Assembly (NCBI GenBank): GCA_017468365.1
Contig: JAFUIS010000010.1
Coordinates: 62,001-126,000, forward strand
Source of the DNA: Oscillospiraceae bacterium
Lineage (GTDB): Bacteria > Bacillota > Clostridia > Oscillospirales > Ruminococcaceae
Direction of reading: 5' to 3'
Length of the DNA stretch: 64,000 nucleotides
Part shown: one piece after another, positions 1-6,385 of the stretch
How positions within the stretch are numbered: the stretch's first letter is position 1
How the letters are laid out: each line of letters opens with the position of its first letter
Program-made: the position numbers and the translations under genes
Notes under the pieces: generated by a model
Database searches by the model: none
Seen by the model: only the letters and a program-made list of their open reading frames with translations
Told to the model about the DNA's origin: nothing

Positions 1-55
1 AATGCCGAAGGAGCTTCGCGCAAGAATCGACCGTATGCTGAAGGAGGCGAAATAA
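1..55 (+). CDS. Oligopeptide ABC transporter ATPase (OppD/DppD-like), C-terminal end only
   Basis: Only the last 17 codons are in the window, in the frame that starts its visible codons at base 2 and ends with TAA at 53-55. The tail is basic and helical and ends KEAK. The stop is directly abutted by the ATG of the next gene, an OppF-type ATPase, and the GGAGG ribosome site of that gene lies inside this tail. In opp/dpp operons the two ATPases are normally adjacent in the order D-F, so this is most likely the OppD-type partner. The family call rests on context, not on domains. Confidence 0.6.
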   Translation, partial: MPKELRARIDRMLKEAK

Positions 56-1000
56 ATGGAAGAAAGAGTTCCGCTTCTTAAAGTAGAAAACCTCAAACAG
101 TATTTCCCCATCAGCAAAAAGTTCACCGTAAAGGCCGTTGATGACGTTTCCTTCGAAATCTATCCCGGCGAAACTTACGGACTTGTAGGCGAATCCGGTT
201 CCGGAAAAACCACCATCGGCCGTTCCATAATCCGTCTTTATGACCCCACCGCGGGAAAAATCATCTTTGACGGAATCGATATTTCCGGAAAAATGAGCGC
301 CGCCGATGAGAAAAAACTCCGCACCGAAATGCAGATGATCTTCCAGGATCCCATGGCCTGTCTTAACCCCCGCCAGAAGGTTGCCGATATTATCGGCCAG
401 GGACTTGATATCCACCACCTTTATACCGATAAGGCTGACCGCGACGCAAAAATCGCGCGAATCCTTGCAAAGGTAGGTCTTGCTCCGGAACACGCAGAAC
501 GCTATCCCCACCAGTTTTCCGGCGGTCAGCGTCAGCGTGTAGGTATCGCAAGAGCACTTATCATGAACCCTAAGCTCATCATCGCGGACGAATGTATCTC
601 CGCCCTTGACGTTTCCATTCAGGCGCAGGTAGTAAACCTTATGCGCGACATCCAGAAGGAAACCGGTGCGGCATATCTTTTCATCGCCCACGACCTTTCA
701 ATGGTAAAATACATCTCCGACAGGATCGGCGTTCTTCACCTCGGTCACCTTGTTGAGACCGGTACCACCGAAGAAATTTTCGCAAATCCCGTTCATCCCT
801 ATACCAGAAGCCTTATTTCCGCAATTCCTCATCCGAACCCCGCGGTTGAAAGAAAACGCACTTCCATGCACTATGACTATTTCACCAGCGGAATCGACTA
901 TATGGCCGGCGAACTTCGCACCATCGAAGGAACCCATAAGGTTCTTGCCACCGAAGAGGAATTTGAAAAATGGACCAAGGCAGAAAAGAATTACCGTTAA
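56..1000 (+). CDS. Oligopeptide/dipeptide ABC transporter ATP-binding protein (OppF/DppF-like)
   Basis: A 314-residue ATPase that powers peptide import with its OppD-type partner and two permeases. Visible motifs are Walker A GESGSGKTT near residue 48, the Q-loop IFQDPMACLNPR, the signature FSGGQRQRVGIARAL near 165, Walker B LIIADECISALD and the switch His in IAHDLSMV. After the nucleotide domain comes the oligopeptide-type C-terminal region with HPYTRSLISAIPHPNP, which is characteristic of Opp/Dpp ATPases. The start ATG follows the upstream stop with no gap and has a GAAGGAGGCG ribosome site. A strong hairpin terminator follows. Substrate specificity cannot be read from the ATPase. Confidence 0.93.
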   Translation: MEERVPLLKVENLKQYFPISKKFTVKAVDDVSFEIYPGETYGLVGESGSGKTTIGRSIIRLYDPTAGKIIFDGIDISGKMSAADEKKLRTEMQMIFQDPMACLNPRQKVADIIGQGLDIHHLYTDKADRDAKIARILAKVGLAPEHAERYPHQFSGGQRQRVGIARALIMNPKLIIADECISALDVSIQAQVVNLMRDIQKETGAAYLFIAHDLSMVKYISDRIGVLHLGHLVETGTTEEIFANPVHPYTRSLISAIPHPNPAVERKRTSMHYDYFTSGIDYMAGELRTIEGTHKVLATEEEFEKWTKAEKNYR

Positions 1001-1024
1001 TTTCACCATAAACCGTTGCAAAAA

Positions 1025-1056
1025 GTCCGTGCTCAAATTTGAGCACGGGCTTTTTG
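1025..1056 (+). terminator. Intrinsic terminator after the opp operon
   Basis: A hairpin with arms AGTCCGTGCTCAAA and TTTGAGCACGGGCT is followed by a run of T. A third copy of the TTTGAGCAC half-arm lies just downstream at 1060-1068, ahead of the next promoter. Confidence 0.85.
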
Positions 1057-1077
1057 CATTTGAGCACGAAAAAATCC

Positions 1078-1106
1078 TTGACAAGGGTGGAAAAATGCGG
1101 TAATAT
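1078..1106 (+). promoter_or_regulatory. Sigma-A type promoter for the SPFH gene
   Basis: TTGACA at 1078-1083 and TAATAT at 1101-1106 are separated by 17 bases. It lies about 60 bases upstream of the start codon at 1166. Confidence 0.8.
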
Positions 1107-1165
1107 GAAGATGATATCAAAACGATATCATTTTCCCGATTCTATTCCAGAAAGGATGAAATATT

Positions 1166-2185
1166 ATGAATGCAAACGTAAAAAACGATTACAGCAAGGT
1201 CCTTAAACCGAAAAACGGTATGGCAATGCTCCTTCTTCTTATCCTTGGCGAGCTTGTTTCCGTTGCCGGATTCATCGGCGGAATCTACCTGACCTCCGAA
1301 GGAATCATTTTCCCCGTTTCCTTGATTTTTATGATTCTTTTCGGCATAGCGGCGTTTCTGGTAATTCCGATCCTTCTTTGCGGACTTCGCACTCTTCGTC
1401 CCAACGAAGCTTACGTCCTCACTCTTTTCGGTGATTATTACGGCACTCTTTACGGACCCGGATTTTTCTTTATAAATCCCTTTGCTTCCGCAATCAACCC
1501 TGCTTCCGAAAACGCACTTGAAAAAGCCGCAGCAGCTAATGCAGAAGCAGCTCTTTCCGGAAAAGCAACCACAGCAAACGTTCAGCTTTCCGCCAACAAA
1601 CGCGTTTCTCTTAAAGAGATCACCCTTACCAACGACAAACAGAAAATAAACGACCAGCTCGGTAACCCCGTTATCATCGGTACCGTTGTTATCTGGCACG
1701 TTACCGACCCGGCAAAAGCCGTTTTCAACGTCGATAACTACGTCGAATTCCTTTCCACTCAGTGTGATGCGGCTCTTCGTAATATCGTAAGGGAATACCC
1801 CTATGACGAATCCGAGGAAGGCGACGAAAAATCCCTTCGCGGTTCCAGCCTTGAAGTTGCCCAGCGCCTCAGAGAAGAGATCCAGTGCCGTGTCGAGATA
1901 GCCGGAATTGAGGTCACCGAAGCGAGAATCACCCACCTTGCTTATGCGCCCGAAATTGCCGCTGCAATGCTTCAGCGCCAGCAGGCTTCCGCTATCATTG
2001 CCGCACGCAAACTCATCGTTGACGGCGCCGTAGGCATGGTAGAAATGGCTCTTGAACGTCTTGAAGGCGACAACGTCGTAGAAATGGATGAAGAACGCAA
2101 GGCACAGATGGTTTCCAACCTTCTTGTTGTACTTTGCGGCAGCAACGATGCTCAGCCTATCGTAAACACCGGTTCCATTTATTGA
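1166..2185 (+). CDS. SPFH/Band 7 domain membrane protein
   Basis: A 339-residue protein with two N-terminal membrane segments (roughly residues 18-40 and 46-68) followed by an SPFH/Band 7 domain that begins at [19 protein letters not shown] and runs through [24 protein letters not shown] and [23 protein letters not shown]. The C-terminal third is the helical flotillin-like arm rich in Ala, Glu and Arg. SPFH proteins form membrane rings or scaffolds linked to proteases and membrane microdomains, but the role of this clade is not established. The start has an AAAGGA site. A small RHH-type gene follows by 27 bases and the two probably share a transcript. Confidence 0.88.
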   Translation: MNANVKNDYSKVLKPKNGMAMLLLLILGELVSVAGFIGGIYLTSEGIIFPVSLIFMILFGIAAFLVIPILLCGLRTLRPNEAYVLTLFGDYYGTLYGPGFFFINPFASAINPASENALEKAAAANAEAALSGKATTANVQLSANKRVSLKEITLTNDKQKINDQLGNPVIIGTVVIWHVTDPAKAVFNVDNYVEFLSTQCDAALRNIVREYPYDESEEGDEKSLRGSSLEVAQRLREEIQCRVEIAGIEVTEARITHLAYAPEIAAAMLQRQQASAIIAARKLIVDGAVGMVEMALERLEGDNVVEMDEERKAQMVSNLLVVLCGSNDAQPIVNTGSIY

Positions 2186-2212
2186 TAAAATTTTTTGAAG
2201 GAGGCGAAAACC

Positions 2213-2389
2213 TTGGCGGAAAAAGACAAAAAACAGCTTTTGCTCAGGCTTTCGCCGACTCTTTGGGAAGAAATTTCCCGCTGGGCAGAGGACGATTTTC
2301 GCTCCGTAAACGGCCAGATAGAATACCTTCTGACCGAGGCGGTGAAGAAACGCCGCAAGGTGAAAATCGAAGAAGAAACAGAAAAATAA
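2213..2389 (+). CDS. Small Arc-type ribbon-helix-helix protein
   Basis: A 58-residue protein. The start chosen is TTG at 2213 because a strong GAAGGAGGCG ribosome site ends 6-7 bases before it; an upstream in-frame TTG at 2195 would overlap that site. The core LLLRLSPTLWEEISRWAEDD, then NGQIEYLLTEAV, fits the Arc/MetJ fold: a beta strand (LLLRL) followed by two helices with the conserved N-x-Q-I-E turn. Arc-type proteins bind DNA as dimers. It sits directly after the SPFH gene and before a strong terminator, so it may regulate or assist that gene. The link is inferred. Confidence 0.75.
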   Translation: MAEKDKKQLLLRLSPTLWEEISRWAEDDFRSVNGQIEYLLTEAVKKRRKVKIEEETEK

Positions 2390-2390
2390 A

Positions 2391-2424
2391 AAGGGAAAGC
2401 GGCGGCTGCCGCTTTCCCTTTTTT
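2391..2424. terminator. Terminator, possibly bidirectional
   Basis: Arms AAGGGAAAGCGGC and GCCGCTTTCCCTT enclose a four-base loop and are followed by T-rich sequence, with A-rich sequence on the other side. It lies between the convergent RHH gene and hsp20. Confidence 0.88.
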
Positions 2425-2437
2425 GTTTTTTTCGGTA

Positions 2438-2893
2438 TTATTCGATTTCAAGAGTTCTGCTTTCGGGAAGAACCTGTTCCTTCTTCGGAAGAACAAGCTT
2501 GAGAACACCGTTTTCATATTTTGCTTTGATTTCCTCCGCCTTAATTCCGGAGATATCAAATTCTCTGTTATAGGATCCGAAAGAACGCTCCATGCGTACA
2601 ACCTTATTTTCCTTGTCTTTTTCTTCAAAGCGGGAATGTCTTTCTGCGTGGACACGGAGAACGTCCCCGTTTACGTCAAGGCGAATATCCTTTTTTTCAA
2701 AACCGGGAAGGTCGGCCTCAAGAAGATAATGGTCGCCTTCGTCCGCAACATCGGTTTTAAATTCGGCAAGGGCAGGAGCTTCAAAAAATCCTGCAAAGGG
2801 GTTAGCAAAGAATTTCTTTTCAAATTCTTCCATTTCGCGGAAGGGGTTATAGCTTTCTACATGATGATTATTTCTGCGTGCAAGTTCAAACAT
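2438..2893 (-). CDS. hsp20: Small heat shock protein, Hsp20/alpha-crystallin family
   Basis: A 151-residue ATP-independent holdase chaperone. The N-terminal arm is aromatic-rich (NPFREMEEFEKKFF, NPFAGFF). The alpha-crystallin domain spans about residues 44-140: FKTDVADEGDHYLLEADLPGFEKKDI opens it, R-x-E-R-S-F-G-S-Y marks the central strand, and GVLKLVLPKKE is the conserved closing motif. The C-terminal tail contains the SRTLEIE segment, which gives the I-x-I/V-like dimer anchor. Transcription runs leftwards from a promoter next to a perfect CIRCE element about 195 bases upstream, so HrcA control of heat induction is expected. Confidence 0.96.
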   Translation of the reverse strand: MFELARRNNHHVESYNPFREMEEFEKKFFANPFAGFFEAPALAEFKTDVADEGDHYLLEADLPGFEKKDIRLDVNGDVLRVHAERHSRFEEKDKENKVVRMERSFGSYNREFDISGIKAEEIKAKYENGVLKLVLPKKEQVLPESRTLEIE

Positions 2894-3058
2894 AATAATG
2901 CCTCCAAAATTTTAAATAGGATTTTTGTTTTTTTAGACGGAAATGAGCTTTGATTTTTCGATGTGTTCCATCGGAGACCATCTCTTTTCTCTTTTTATTT
3001 GTATTCTATGTCATTTCCTTCTGACAATTATGTTATACCCCCGAAAATCGTATATTTT

Positions 3059-3085
3059 ATTATACTTCTTTGAACAAAATGTTAA
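3059..3085 (-). promoter_or_regulatory. Probable promoter for hsp20
   Basis: On the minus strand TTAACA (3085-3080) is followed by TATAAT (3064-3059) with a 15-base spacer, or by TAATAA with a 17-base spacer. It lies immediately downstream of the CIRCE element in the direction of hsp20. Confidence 0.55.
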
Positions 3086-3087
3086 TT

Positions 3088-3114
3088 TTAGCACTCTTTT
3101 GTTTAGAGTGCTAA
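3088..3114. promoter_or_regulatory. CIRCE operator (HrcA binding site)
   Basis: A perfect inverted repeat: TTAGCACTC, nine bases, GAGTGCTAA. This is the exact consensus of the CIRCE element bound by the HrcA repressor in Gram-positive bacteria. It sits between the divergent hsp20 and rplM-rpsI units but is adjacent to the hsp20 promoter, while rplM has its own promoter 150 bases away. Confidence 0.95.
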
Positions 3115-3264
3115 CAATTTGTATTTCGGCTGATTAAAGCCCTTTTTTCAATTGTTTTAAAAACAAAATTTAAAAATTGAAAGTTAGAAAAACGAAGAAA
3201 ACAAGAGAAAAACGAAGAAAAACAAAGCAATTAATTTGTAAATTAAATTTTCTTAAAAAACCTG

Positions 3265-3293
3265 TTGACAAAGGCCTTTGCTTTAATTATAAT
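3265..3293 (+). promoter_or_regulatory. Consensus promoter for rplM-rpsI
   Basis: TTGACA at 3265-3270, a 17-base spacer and TATAAT at 3288-3293 form an exact sigma-70/sigma-A consensus, fitting a highly expressed ribosomal operon. Confidence 0.92.
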
Positions 3294-3354
3294 AATGACT
3301 GTCGCTTTTGAACGAAAGTAATATTAAAAGGAAAATTAATCGGAGGTAAACGCT

Positions 3355-3783
3355 ATGTCCACTACTATGCCGAATGCCGCTACTATCGAGCGCAAATGGT
3401 ATGTTCTTGACGCTGCAGGCAAACCCCTCGGTCGCACTGCTGCACAGGCCGCTGTTCTTCTTCGCGGCAAACATAAAGTTGATTTTGCTCCCCATGCTGA
3501 CTGCGGCGATTACGTTGTAATCATCAACGCTGAAAAAGCAGTTCTCACCGGTAACAAACTCATCCAGAAAAAATACTATCATCACACCGGTTACGTAGGC
3601 CACCTCAAAGAGGTCAACTACAAAACCCTTATGGCTAAAAACCCCGCTTTCGCTATGAAACTTGCTGTTAAAGGCATGCTTCCCCACAACAGCGTTGGCG
3701 CAAAAAGCCTTACCCGTTGCCACATCTATGCTGGCGCAACCCACAAACACCAGGCTCAGGCTCCCGAAGCTTGGGTAAAATGA
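3355..3783 (+). CDS. rplM: Ribosomal protein L13 (uL13)
   Basis: A 142-residue L13 of the large subunit, where it binds 23S rRNA early in assembly. Family landmarks are WYVLDAAGKPLGRTAAQAA near the N terminus, the DCGDYVVIINAEKAVLTGNK segment, KKYYHHTGYVGHLKEVNYK, and the GMLPHNSVGAKSLTRCHIYAG motif with the C-terminal HKHQAQ. Length is normal. The start has a GGAGGT site. rpsI follows after 21 bases, the usual rplM-rpsI order. Confidence 0.98.
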   Translation: MSTTMPNAATIERKWYVLDAAGKPLGRTAAQAAVLLRGKHKVDFAPHADCGDYVVIINAEKAVLTGNKLIQKKYYHHTGYVGHLKEVNYKTLMAKNPAFAMKLAVKGMLPHNSVGAKSLTRCHIYAGATHKHQAQAPEAWVK

Positions 3784-3804
3784 TTCGGAAGGAGGACGTA
3801 AACC

Positions 3805-4206
3805 ATGTATGATTCTAACCCTTACTTCTACGGTACCGGTAGAAGAAAAAGCTCTGTAGCTCGTGTTCGCGTTTATCCTAACGGAACCGGCGCAATCACC
3901 ATCAACGGCCGCGACATCGACGATTATTTCGGCCTTGACACCCTTAAACTCATCGTTCGTCAGCCCATGGAACTCACCGAAACCATCGGTGCATTCGACA
4001 TCGTTTGCACTGTTGCAGGCGGCGGTGTAACCGGCCAGGCAGGCGCAATCCGTCACGGCCTTTCCCGTGCTCTTCTTCAGTACAACGAAGAGCTCAGACC
4101 TACCCTCAAAAAAGCAGGTCTTCTTACCCGTGACCCCAGAATGAAAGAACGTAAAAAATACGGTCTCAAAAAAGCACGTCGTGCACCTCAGTTCTCCAAA
4201 CGTTAA
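3805..4206 (+). CDS. rpsI: Ribosomal protein S9 (uS9)
   Basis: A 133-residue S9 whose C-terminal tail reaches the P-site tRNA in the small subunit. It shows [18 protein letters not shown] near the N terminus, the conserved [17 protein letters not shown] and the basic tail [18 protein letters not shown] ending in the invariant Lys-Arg. A GGAGG site precedes the ATG. The last codons and the terminator are duplicated about 7.6 kb downstream (4189-4260 and 11760-11832), which makes the 3' end of this gene a probable integration site. Confidence 0.98.
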   Translation: MYDSNPYFYGTGRRKSSVARVRVYPNGTGAITINGRDIDDYFGLDTLKLIVRQPMELTETIGAFDIVCTVAGGGVTGQAGAIRHGLSRALLQYNEELRPTLKKAGLLTRDPRMKERKKYGLKKARRAPQFSKR

Positions 4207-4260
4207 TCGTTTTCAAGAGAATGTTCAGGAACCTCACCTTCGGGTGGGGTTCTTTTTTGT
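4189..4260. repeat. Direct repeat copy A: 3' end of rpsI plus terminator (attL-like)
   Basis: This 72-base segment covers the codons QFSKR, the stop and the rpsI terminator. It recurs at 11760-11832 with two substitutions (4202 G versus A, 4229 G versus T) and one extra T in the T-run. The two copies flank about 7.5 kb of accessory genes. The 3' end of rpsI is a known insertion site for integrative elements in Firmicutes, so the pair is best read as attL/attR remnants. No integrase is left inside. Confidence 0.8.
4229..4258 (+). terminator. rpsI terminator
   Basis: Arms GAACCTCACC and GGTGGGGTTC close a TTCG tetraloop and are followed by six T. The hairpin is part of the duplicated segment. 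Confidence 0.92.
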
Positions 4261-4284
4261 ATAAAAAGAAAATCCCCTGCAAAG

Positions 4285-4398
4285 CAGGAAGGCATAAACG
4301 AAGCACTCAAAAAGCGGGATCAGATGAAGTGGGTCGGAAGAATGAATAACATTAGGAACGGGGTAGAGGAAATAATTATTGATGAAATTATGAAATAA
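4285..4398 (+). pseudogene. tnpV: 3' fragment of tnpV (transposon-encoded protein)
   Basis: An open frame ending at TAA 4396-4398 reads ALKKRDQMKWVGRMNNIR and then NGVEEIIIDEIMK. This matches the conserved C terminus of the TnpV family (QMxWVGRMNxIRxxAEEI), a small protein carried by Clostridial Tn4451-like and other integrative elements. The N-terminal two thirds and a start codon are missing; upstream sequence is the rpsI terminator. It is a footprint of mobile DNA directly next to the left repeat. Assignment is from remembered family sequence, not a search. Confidence 0.7.
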
Positions 4399-4475
4399 TA
4401 TCAATGTGCTTTTGGAATATTTAATTTCCGTTTTTGCTGAAAGTTTTCCGATTTATAGAAACAAAATTGATGTTG

Positions 4476-4484
4476 TGATATAAT
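4476..4484 (+). promoter_or_regulatory. Extended -10 promoter for the 4490-4630 RNA
   Basis: TG-A-TATAAT lies at 4476-4484, with no good -35 hexamer. The sequence after it, TATAATCAAAAAA, is shared with the -10 region at 5673 upstream of the cobalamin riboswitch. Confidence 0.55.
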
Positions 4485-4489
4485 CAAAA

Positions 4490-4630
4490 AACAGTTTTTT
4501 CATAAACTGTGCGGTTTTGAACCGGACTTGTGCTTTCTTCGGTTCAGACCAACGTGAAAGGCACTCCTTGATGCCTTCCGGGAAAAGGCAGCCCTCTGTA
4601 AAGCGGCGTTTTGCAGGGGGCGGTTTTTTT
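4490..4630 (+). ncRNA. Structured non-coding RNA or leader, family not recognised
   Basis: After the extended -10 at 4479 come three predicted hairpins: GAACCG with CGGTTC, AAGGCA with TGCCTT, and a final long stem CCCTCTGTAAA with TTTTGCAGGGGG followed by seven T (4591-4630). The last is a strong intrinsic terminator. This is the layout of a small RNA or an attenuating leader ahead of the small gene at 4774. I could not match it to the cobalamin, FMN, TPP, SAM, preQ1, glycine, lysine or c-di-GMP consensus. The stretch 4399-4475 and 4631-4760 shows nothing else. Confidence 0.45.
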
Positions 4631-4773
4631 ATAACAAACTTTTCAGACGCATAGAAAAAATGACCATCATTGCTGTTTTTGCTTCCGAATTTGCCGTTAT
4701 GGCCGAAAAGAATTGATTAAATTTTTTCGGGAATATAAAATGAAACCGCAAAATATGTTAGGAGGCTGTTATT

Positions 4774-4929
4774 ATGGATATCAATGAAGAAAAAATTATT
4801 GAAGAAATCAAAAGAGTTTTTGCCGCAAAGGTATCTTCTTCCGATGAGCCTTGCTGCAAATGCGGAGGAAAATCTCCGATGGAAATGAGATGGAACGTTG
4901 AGGAAAAGGATAAACCTGTTGAAGCATAA
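4774..4929 (+). CDS. Small Cys-rich protein of unknown function
   Basis: A 51-residue ORF with an excellent TTAGGAGG ribosome site. The N-terminal half is a charged helix (NEEKIIEEIKRVFAAK). The second half carries a Cys cluster, CCKCGGK, followed by SPMEMRWNVEE. Three cysteines in C-C-x-C spacing suggest metal or thiol chemistry. It lies after the unassigned RNA leader and 62 bases before a cobalamin adenosyltransferase, so a role in corrinoid handling is possible but unproven. No family was recognised. Confidence 0.6.
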   Translation: MDINEEKIIEEIKRVFAAKVSSSDEPCCKCGGKSPMEMRWNVEEKDKPVEA

Positions 4930-4946
4930 TTCAGCAGTTGATTCCG

Positions 4947-4970
4947 CGGGCGGATATCCGCCCGTCTTTT
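4947..4970 (+). terminator. Short palindrome with T-tract between two genes
   Basis: CGGGCGGATATCCGCCCG is a perfect 18-base palindrome followed by TCTTTT, sitting between the small Cys-rich gene and the adenosyltransferase gene. It could terminate or attenuate read-through. Confidence 0.55.
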
Positions 4971-4991
4971 AATATATAAAGGAGAAAGCGT

Positions 4992-5510
4992 ATGTTCGGA
5001 CTTATACATATTTACTGCGGAAACGGAAAAGGAAAAACCACCGCCGCAACAGGGCTTGCAGTTCGTGCGGCAGGTTTCGGTAAAAAGGTTGTTTTTTGTC
5101 AGTTTTTCAAAAACGGAACCTCCAGCGAACTTAAATCTTTCGAAAAGCTTGAAAATATAACCGTTTTTAACTGCAGGAAAGCCTACGGACTTTACTGTAA
5201 TATGAGTGAGGAAGAAAAGGAGAATGCCGCAAAAGATTATGGGGAACTTCTGGAAAAAGCTCTTTCAGAGGCACCGGATGCCGATCTTCTTGTTCTTGAC
5301 GAAGCGATTTCTTCGTGTAACCATAAAATGATAAGCGAAGAAAGACTTTTGGATTTTCTTGAAAACAAACCAAAGGAACTTGAAGTTGTTCTTACCGGGC
5401 GAAACCCCTCCGAAAGACTTTTGAGCATGGCAGACTATGTTACCGAGATGAATAAAATAAAGCACCCTTATGACAAAGGCACTCCGGCAAGAAAGGGAAT
5501 TGAATTTTGA
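4992..5510 (+). CDS. Cob(I)alamin / cob(I)yrinic acid a,c-diamide adenosyltransferase
   Basis: A 172-residue CobA/CobO/BtuR-type enzyme that transfers the 5'-deoxyadenosyl group of ATP to cobalt(I) corrinoids, making coenzyme B12. The P-loop is at the N terminus (IYCGNGKGKTTAATGLAVRAAG), followed by VVFCQFFKNG, the Walker B-like LLVLDEAISSCNHKMI and the family motif EVVLTGRNPSERLLSMADYVTEM. The C terminus KHPYDKGTPARKGIEF is the conserved substrate-side tail. Length is normal. The start has an AAGGAG site. It lies inside the rpsI-bounded island, upstream of a cobalamin riboswitch. Confidence 0.93.
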   Translation: MFGLIHIYCGNGKGKTTAATGLAVRAAGFGKKVVFCQFFKNGTSSELKSFEKLENITVFNCRKAYGLYCNMSEEEKENAAKDYGELLEKALSEAPDADLLVLDEAISSCNHKMISEERLLDFLENKPKELEVVLTGRNPSERLLSMADYVTEMNKIKHPYDKGTPARKGIEF

Positions 5511-5526
5511 GTACCCCGTTAGGTGA

Positions 5527-5571
5527 CCAAACTTGCTGACTTTTTTCAAAAAGCAAAGTTAGCAAGTTTGG
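5527..5571. repeat. Long inverted repeat downstream of the adenosyltransferase
   Basis: Arms CCAAACTTGCT-ACTTT and AAAGT-AGCAAGTTTGG pair around a short A/T loop, with one unpaired base on each side. No T-run follows, so it is either a weak terminator, an RNA-processing site or a protein-binding palindrome. Confidence 0.6.
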
Positions 5572-5579
5572 CGGTTACA

Positions 5580-5606
5580 TTGACAGGCGAACAGTGATAA
5601 TATAAA
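5580..5606 (+). promoter_or_regulatory. Probable promoter upstream of the cobalamin riboswitch
   Basis: TTGACA at 5580-5585 is followed by TATAAA at 5601-5606 with a short 15-base spacer. A second possible -10, TATAAT, is at 5673-5678 without a clear -35. Confidence 0.45.
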
Positions 5607-5618
5607 CAAAGGAATAAG

Positions 5619-5671
5619 TACATTGTGTTCCTGTGCCTTCAGATATCAAGGCATTGGAAAAATACAATGTA
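5619..5671. repeat. Nested inverted repeat
   Basis: Three stacked complementary pairs fold into one imperfect stem: TACATTGT with ACAATGTA, TTCC with GGAA and TGCCTT with AAGGCA. It ends immediately before a TATAAT at 5673. It may be a regulator site or a structured leader element. Confidence 0.5.
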
Positions 5672-5700
5672 GTATAATCAAAAAAGAAATTGAATAAGCT

Positions 5701-5908
5701 GCATCAAGTTCCGCGTAAAGACCGGCTTTTGTCGGGCGTTGGAATAAGGAAATCCGGTTGGAGTCCGGAGCCCACCCAGGGGCTGTAAATGCAGGAGTTT
5801 TTTATCCGCGGCGCAAGCCGGCCATTGGCCAGAAGCTGAGAAGGTAGGATAAAAGACGCAGGAAAACTTTTGTTTTCCCCAATGCATAAGCCAGAAAGCC
5901 TTTGATGA
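5701..5908 (+). promoter_or_regulatory. Cobalamin (B12) riboswitch
   Basis: The P1 stem is CATCAAG (5702-) with CTTTGATG (to 5907). Conserved aptamer blocks are present in order: GGAAATCCGGTTGGAGTCCGG near 5748-5768 matching GGGAA-GGUG-AAUCC, GCTGTAA, the CCATTG...GAAGG block, and the B12 box AAGCCAGAAAGCC near 5888-5900 in place of AGCCAGGAGACCUGCC. Terminators follow directly, so ligand binding probably stops transcription of the genes from 6021 onward. Confidence 0.9.
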
Positions 5909-5913
5909 TCGAA

Positions 5914-5950
5914 CCCGAAGAACGCATTTTATGCGCGGACGGGATTTTTT
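5914..5950 (+). terminator. Riboswitch expression-platform terminator
   Basis: CCCG pairs with CGGG around an inner ACGCAT/ATGCG stem, followed by ATTTTTT. It starts six bases after the aptamer P1 stem. Confidence 0.7.
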
Positions 5951-5965
5951 GGGAACAGAAATTCG

Positions 5966-6000
5966 GCTGCAATGACCAAGGTGTCATTGCAGCTTTTTTT
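5966..6000 (+). terminator. Second terminator after the cobalamin riboswitch
   Basis: Arms GCTGCAATGA and TCATTGCAGC enclose an eight-base loop and are followed by seven T, 20 bases before the first gene of the unit. Confidence 0.85.
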
Positions 6001-6020
6001 ATTGCAAAAAGGAGAAAACA

Positions 6021-6311
6021 GTGATTTTGGAAGAAAGAATTGTTTCAAGGGAAGAAAAGCGCGGACTTAACAATGAAAGAAAGGAAATCGAAAGTAAGTT
6101 CGCAAAAGAGCATGAAAAAGACAGCGACGAAGAACTTCTCGATATAGTGCGGAACAAGGCGAATGAACTTGGAAGACCGCCTAAAAAGACCGAAACTATC
6201 GGCTTTGTTTATCTTAAAATGCGCTTTGGCCCATGGCCAAGGGTTCTTGAAAAAGCCGGACTGAAAAAGCCGAAAACAAAACGCAGTAAAACAAGGGGAG
6301 TTTTCCCATAA
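6021..6311 (+). CDS. Small protein with a homing-endonuclease-associated (HNH_repeat) module
   Basis: A 96-residue basic protein with a GTG start and an AAAGGAG site. Residues 1-35 are a charged helix. Residues about 36-84 (DEELLDIVRNKANELGRPPK, then RFGPWPRVLEKAGLKKP) match the helical repeat seen next to HNH homing endonucleases and in stand-alone DNA-binding proteins: the E-LGR-P turn and the F-G-W--L--AGL end are diagnostic. No nuclease domain is present. It is the first gene downstream of the cobalamin riboswitch, so it may be a DNA-binding regulator of the module or cargo of a mobile element. Confidence 0.7.
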   Translation: MILEERIVSREEKRGLNNERKEIESKFAKEHEKDSDEELLDIVRNKANELGRPPKKTETIGFVYLKMRFGPWPRVLEKAGLKKPKTKRSKTRGVFP

Positions 6312-6385
6312 GTTTTTAATAAGGAAAAGGAAAGAAGTGGTTCAAAAAGTTTTTGCACAAACTGAATAAAAGGAAGGAGAAAGAA

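Noticed and set aside
2195..2212. A start codon at TTG 2195 for the ribbon-helix-helix gene
   Set aside because: It overlaps the GGAGG ribosome site that correctly positions TTG 2213.
4490..4640. A second cobalamin riboswitch or an SRP RNA
   Set aside because: The GGGAA-GGUG and B12-box blocks are absent, and the SRP tetraloop motif with GGAAGCAGCC context is not matched well enough; left as unassigned RNA.
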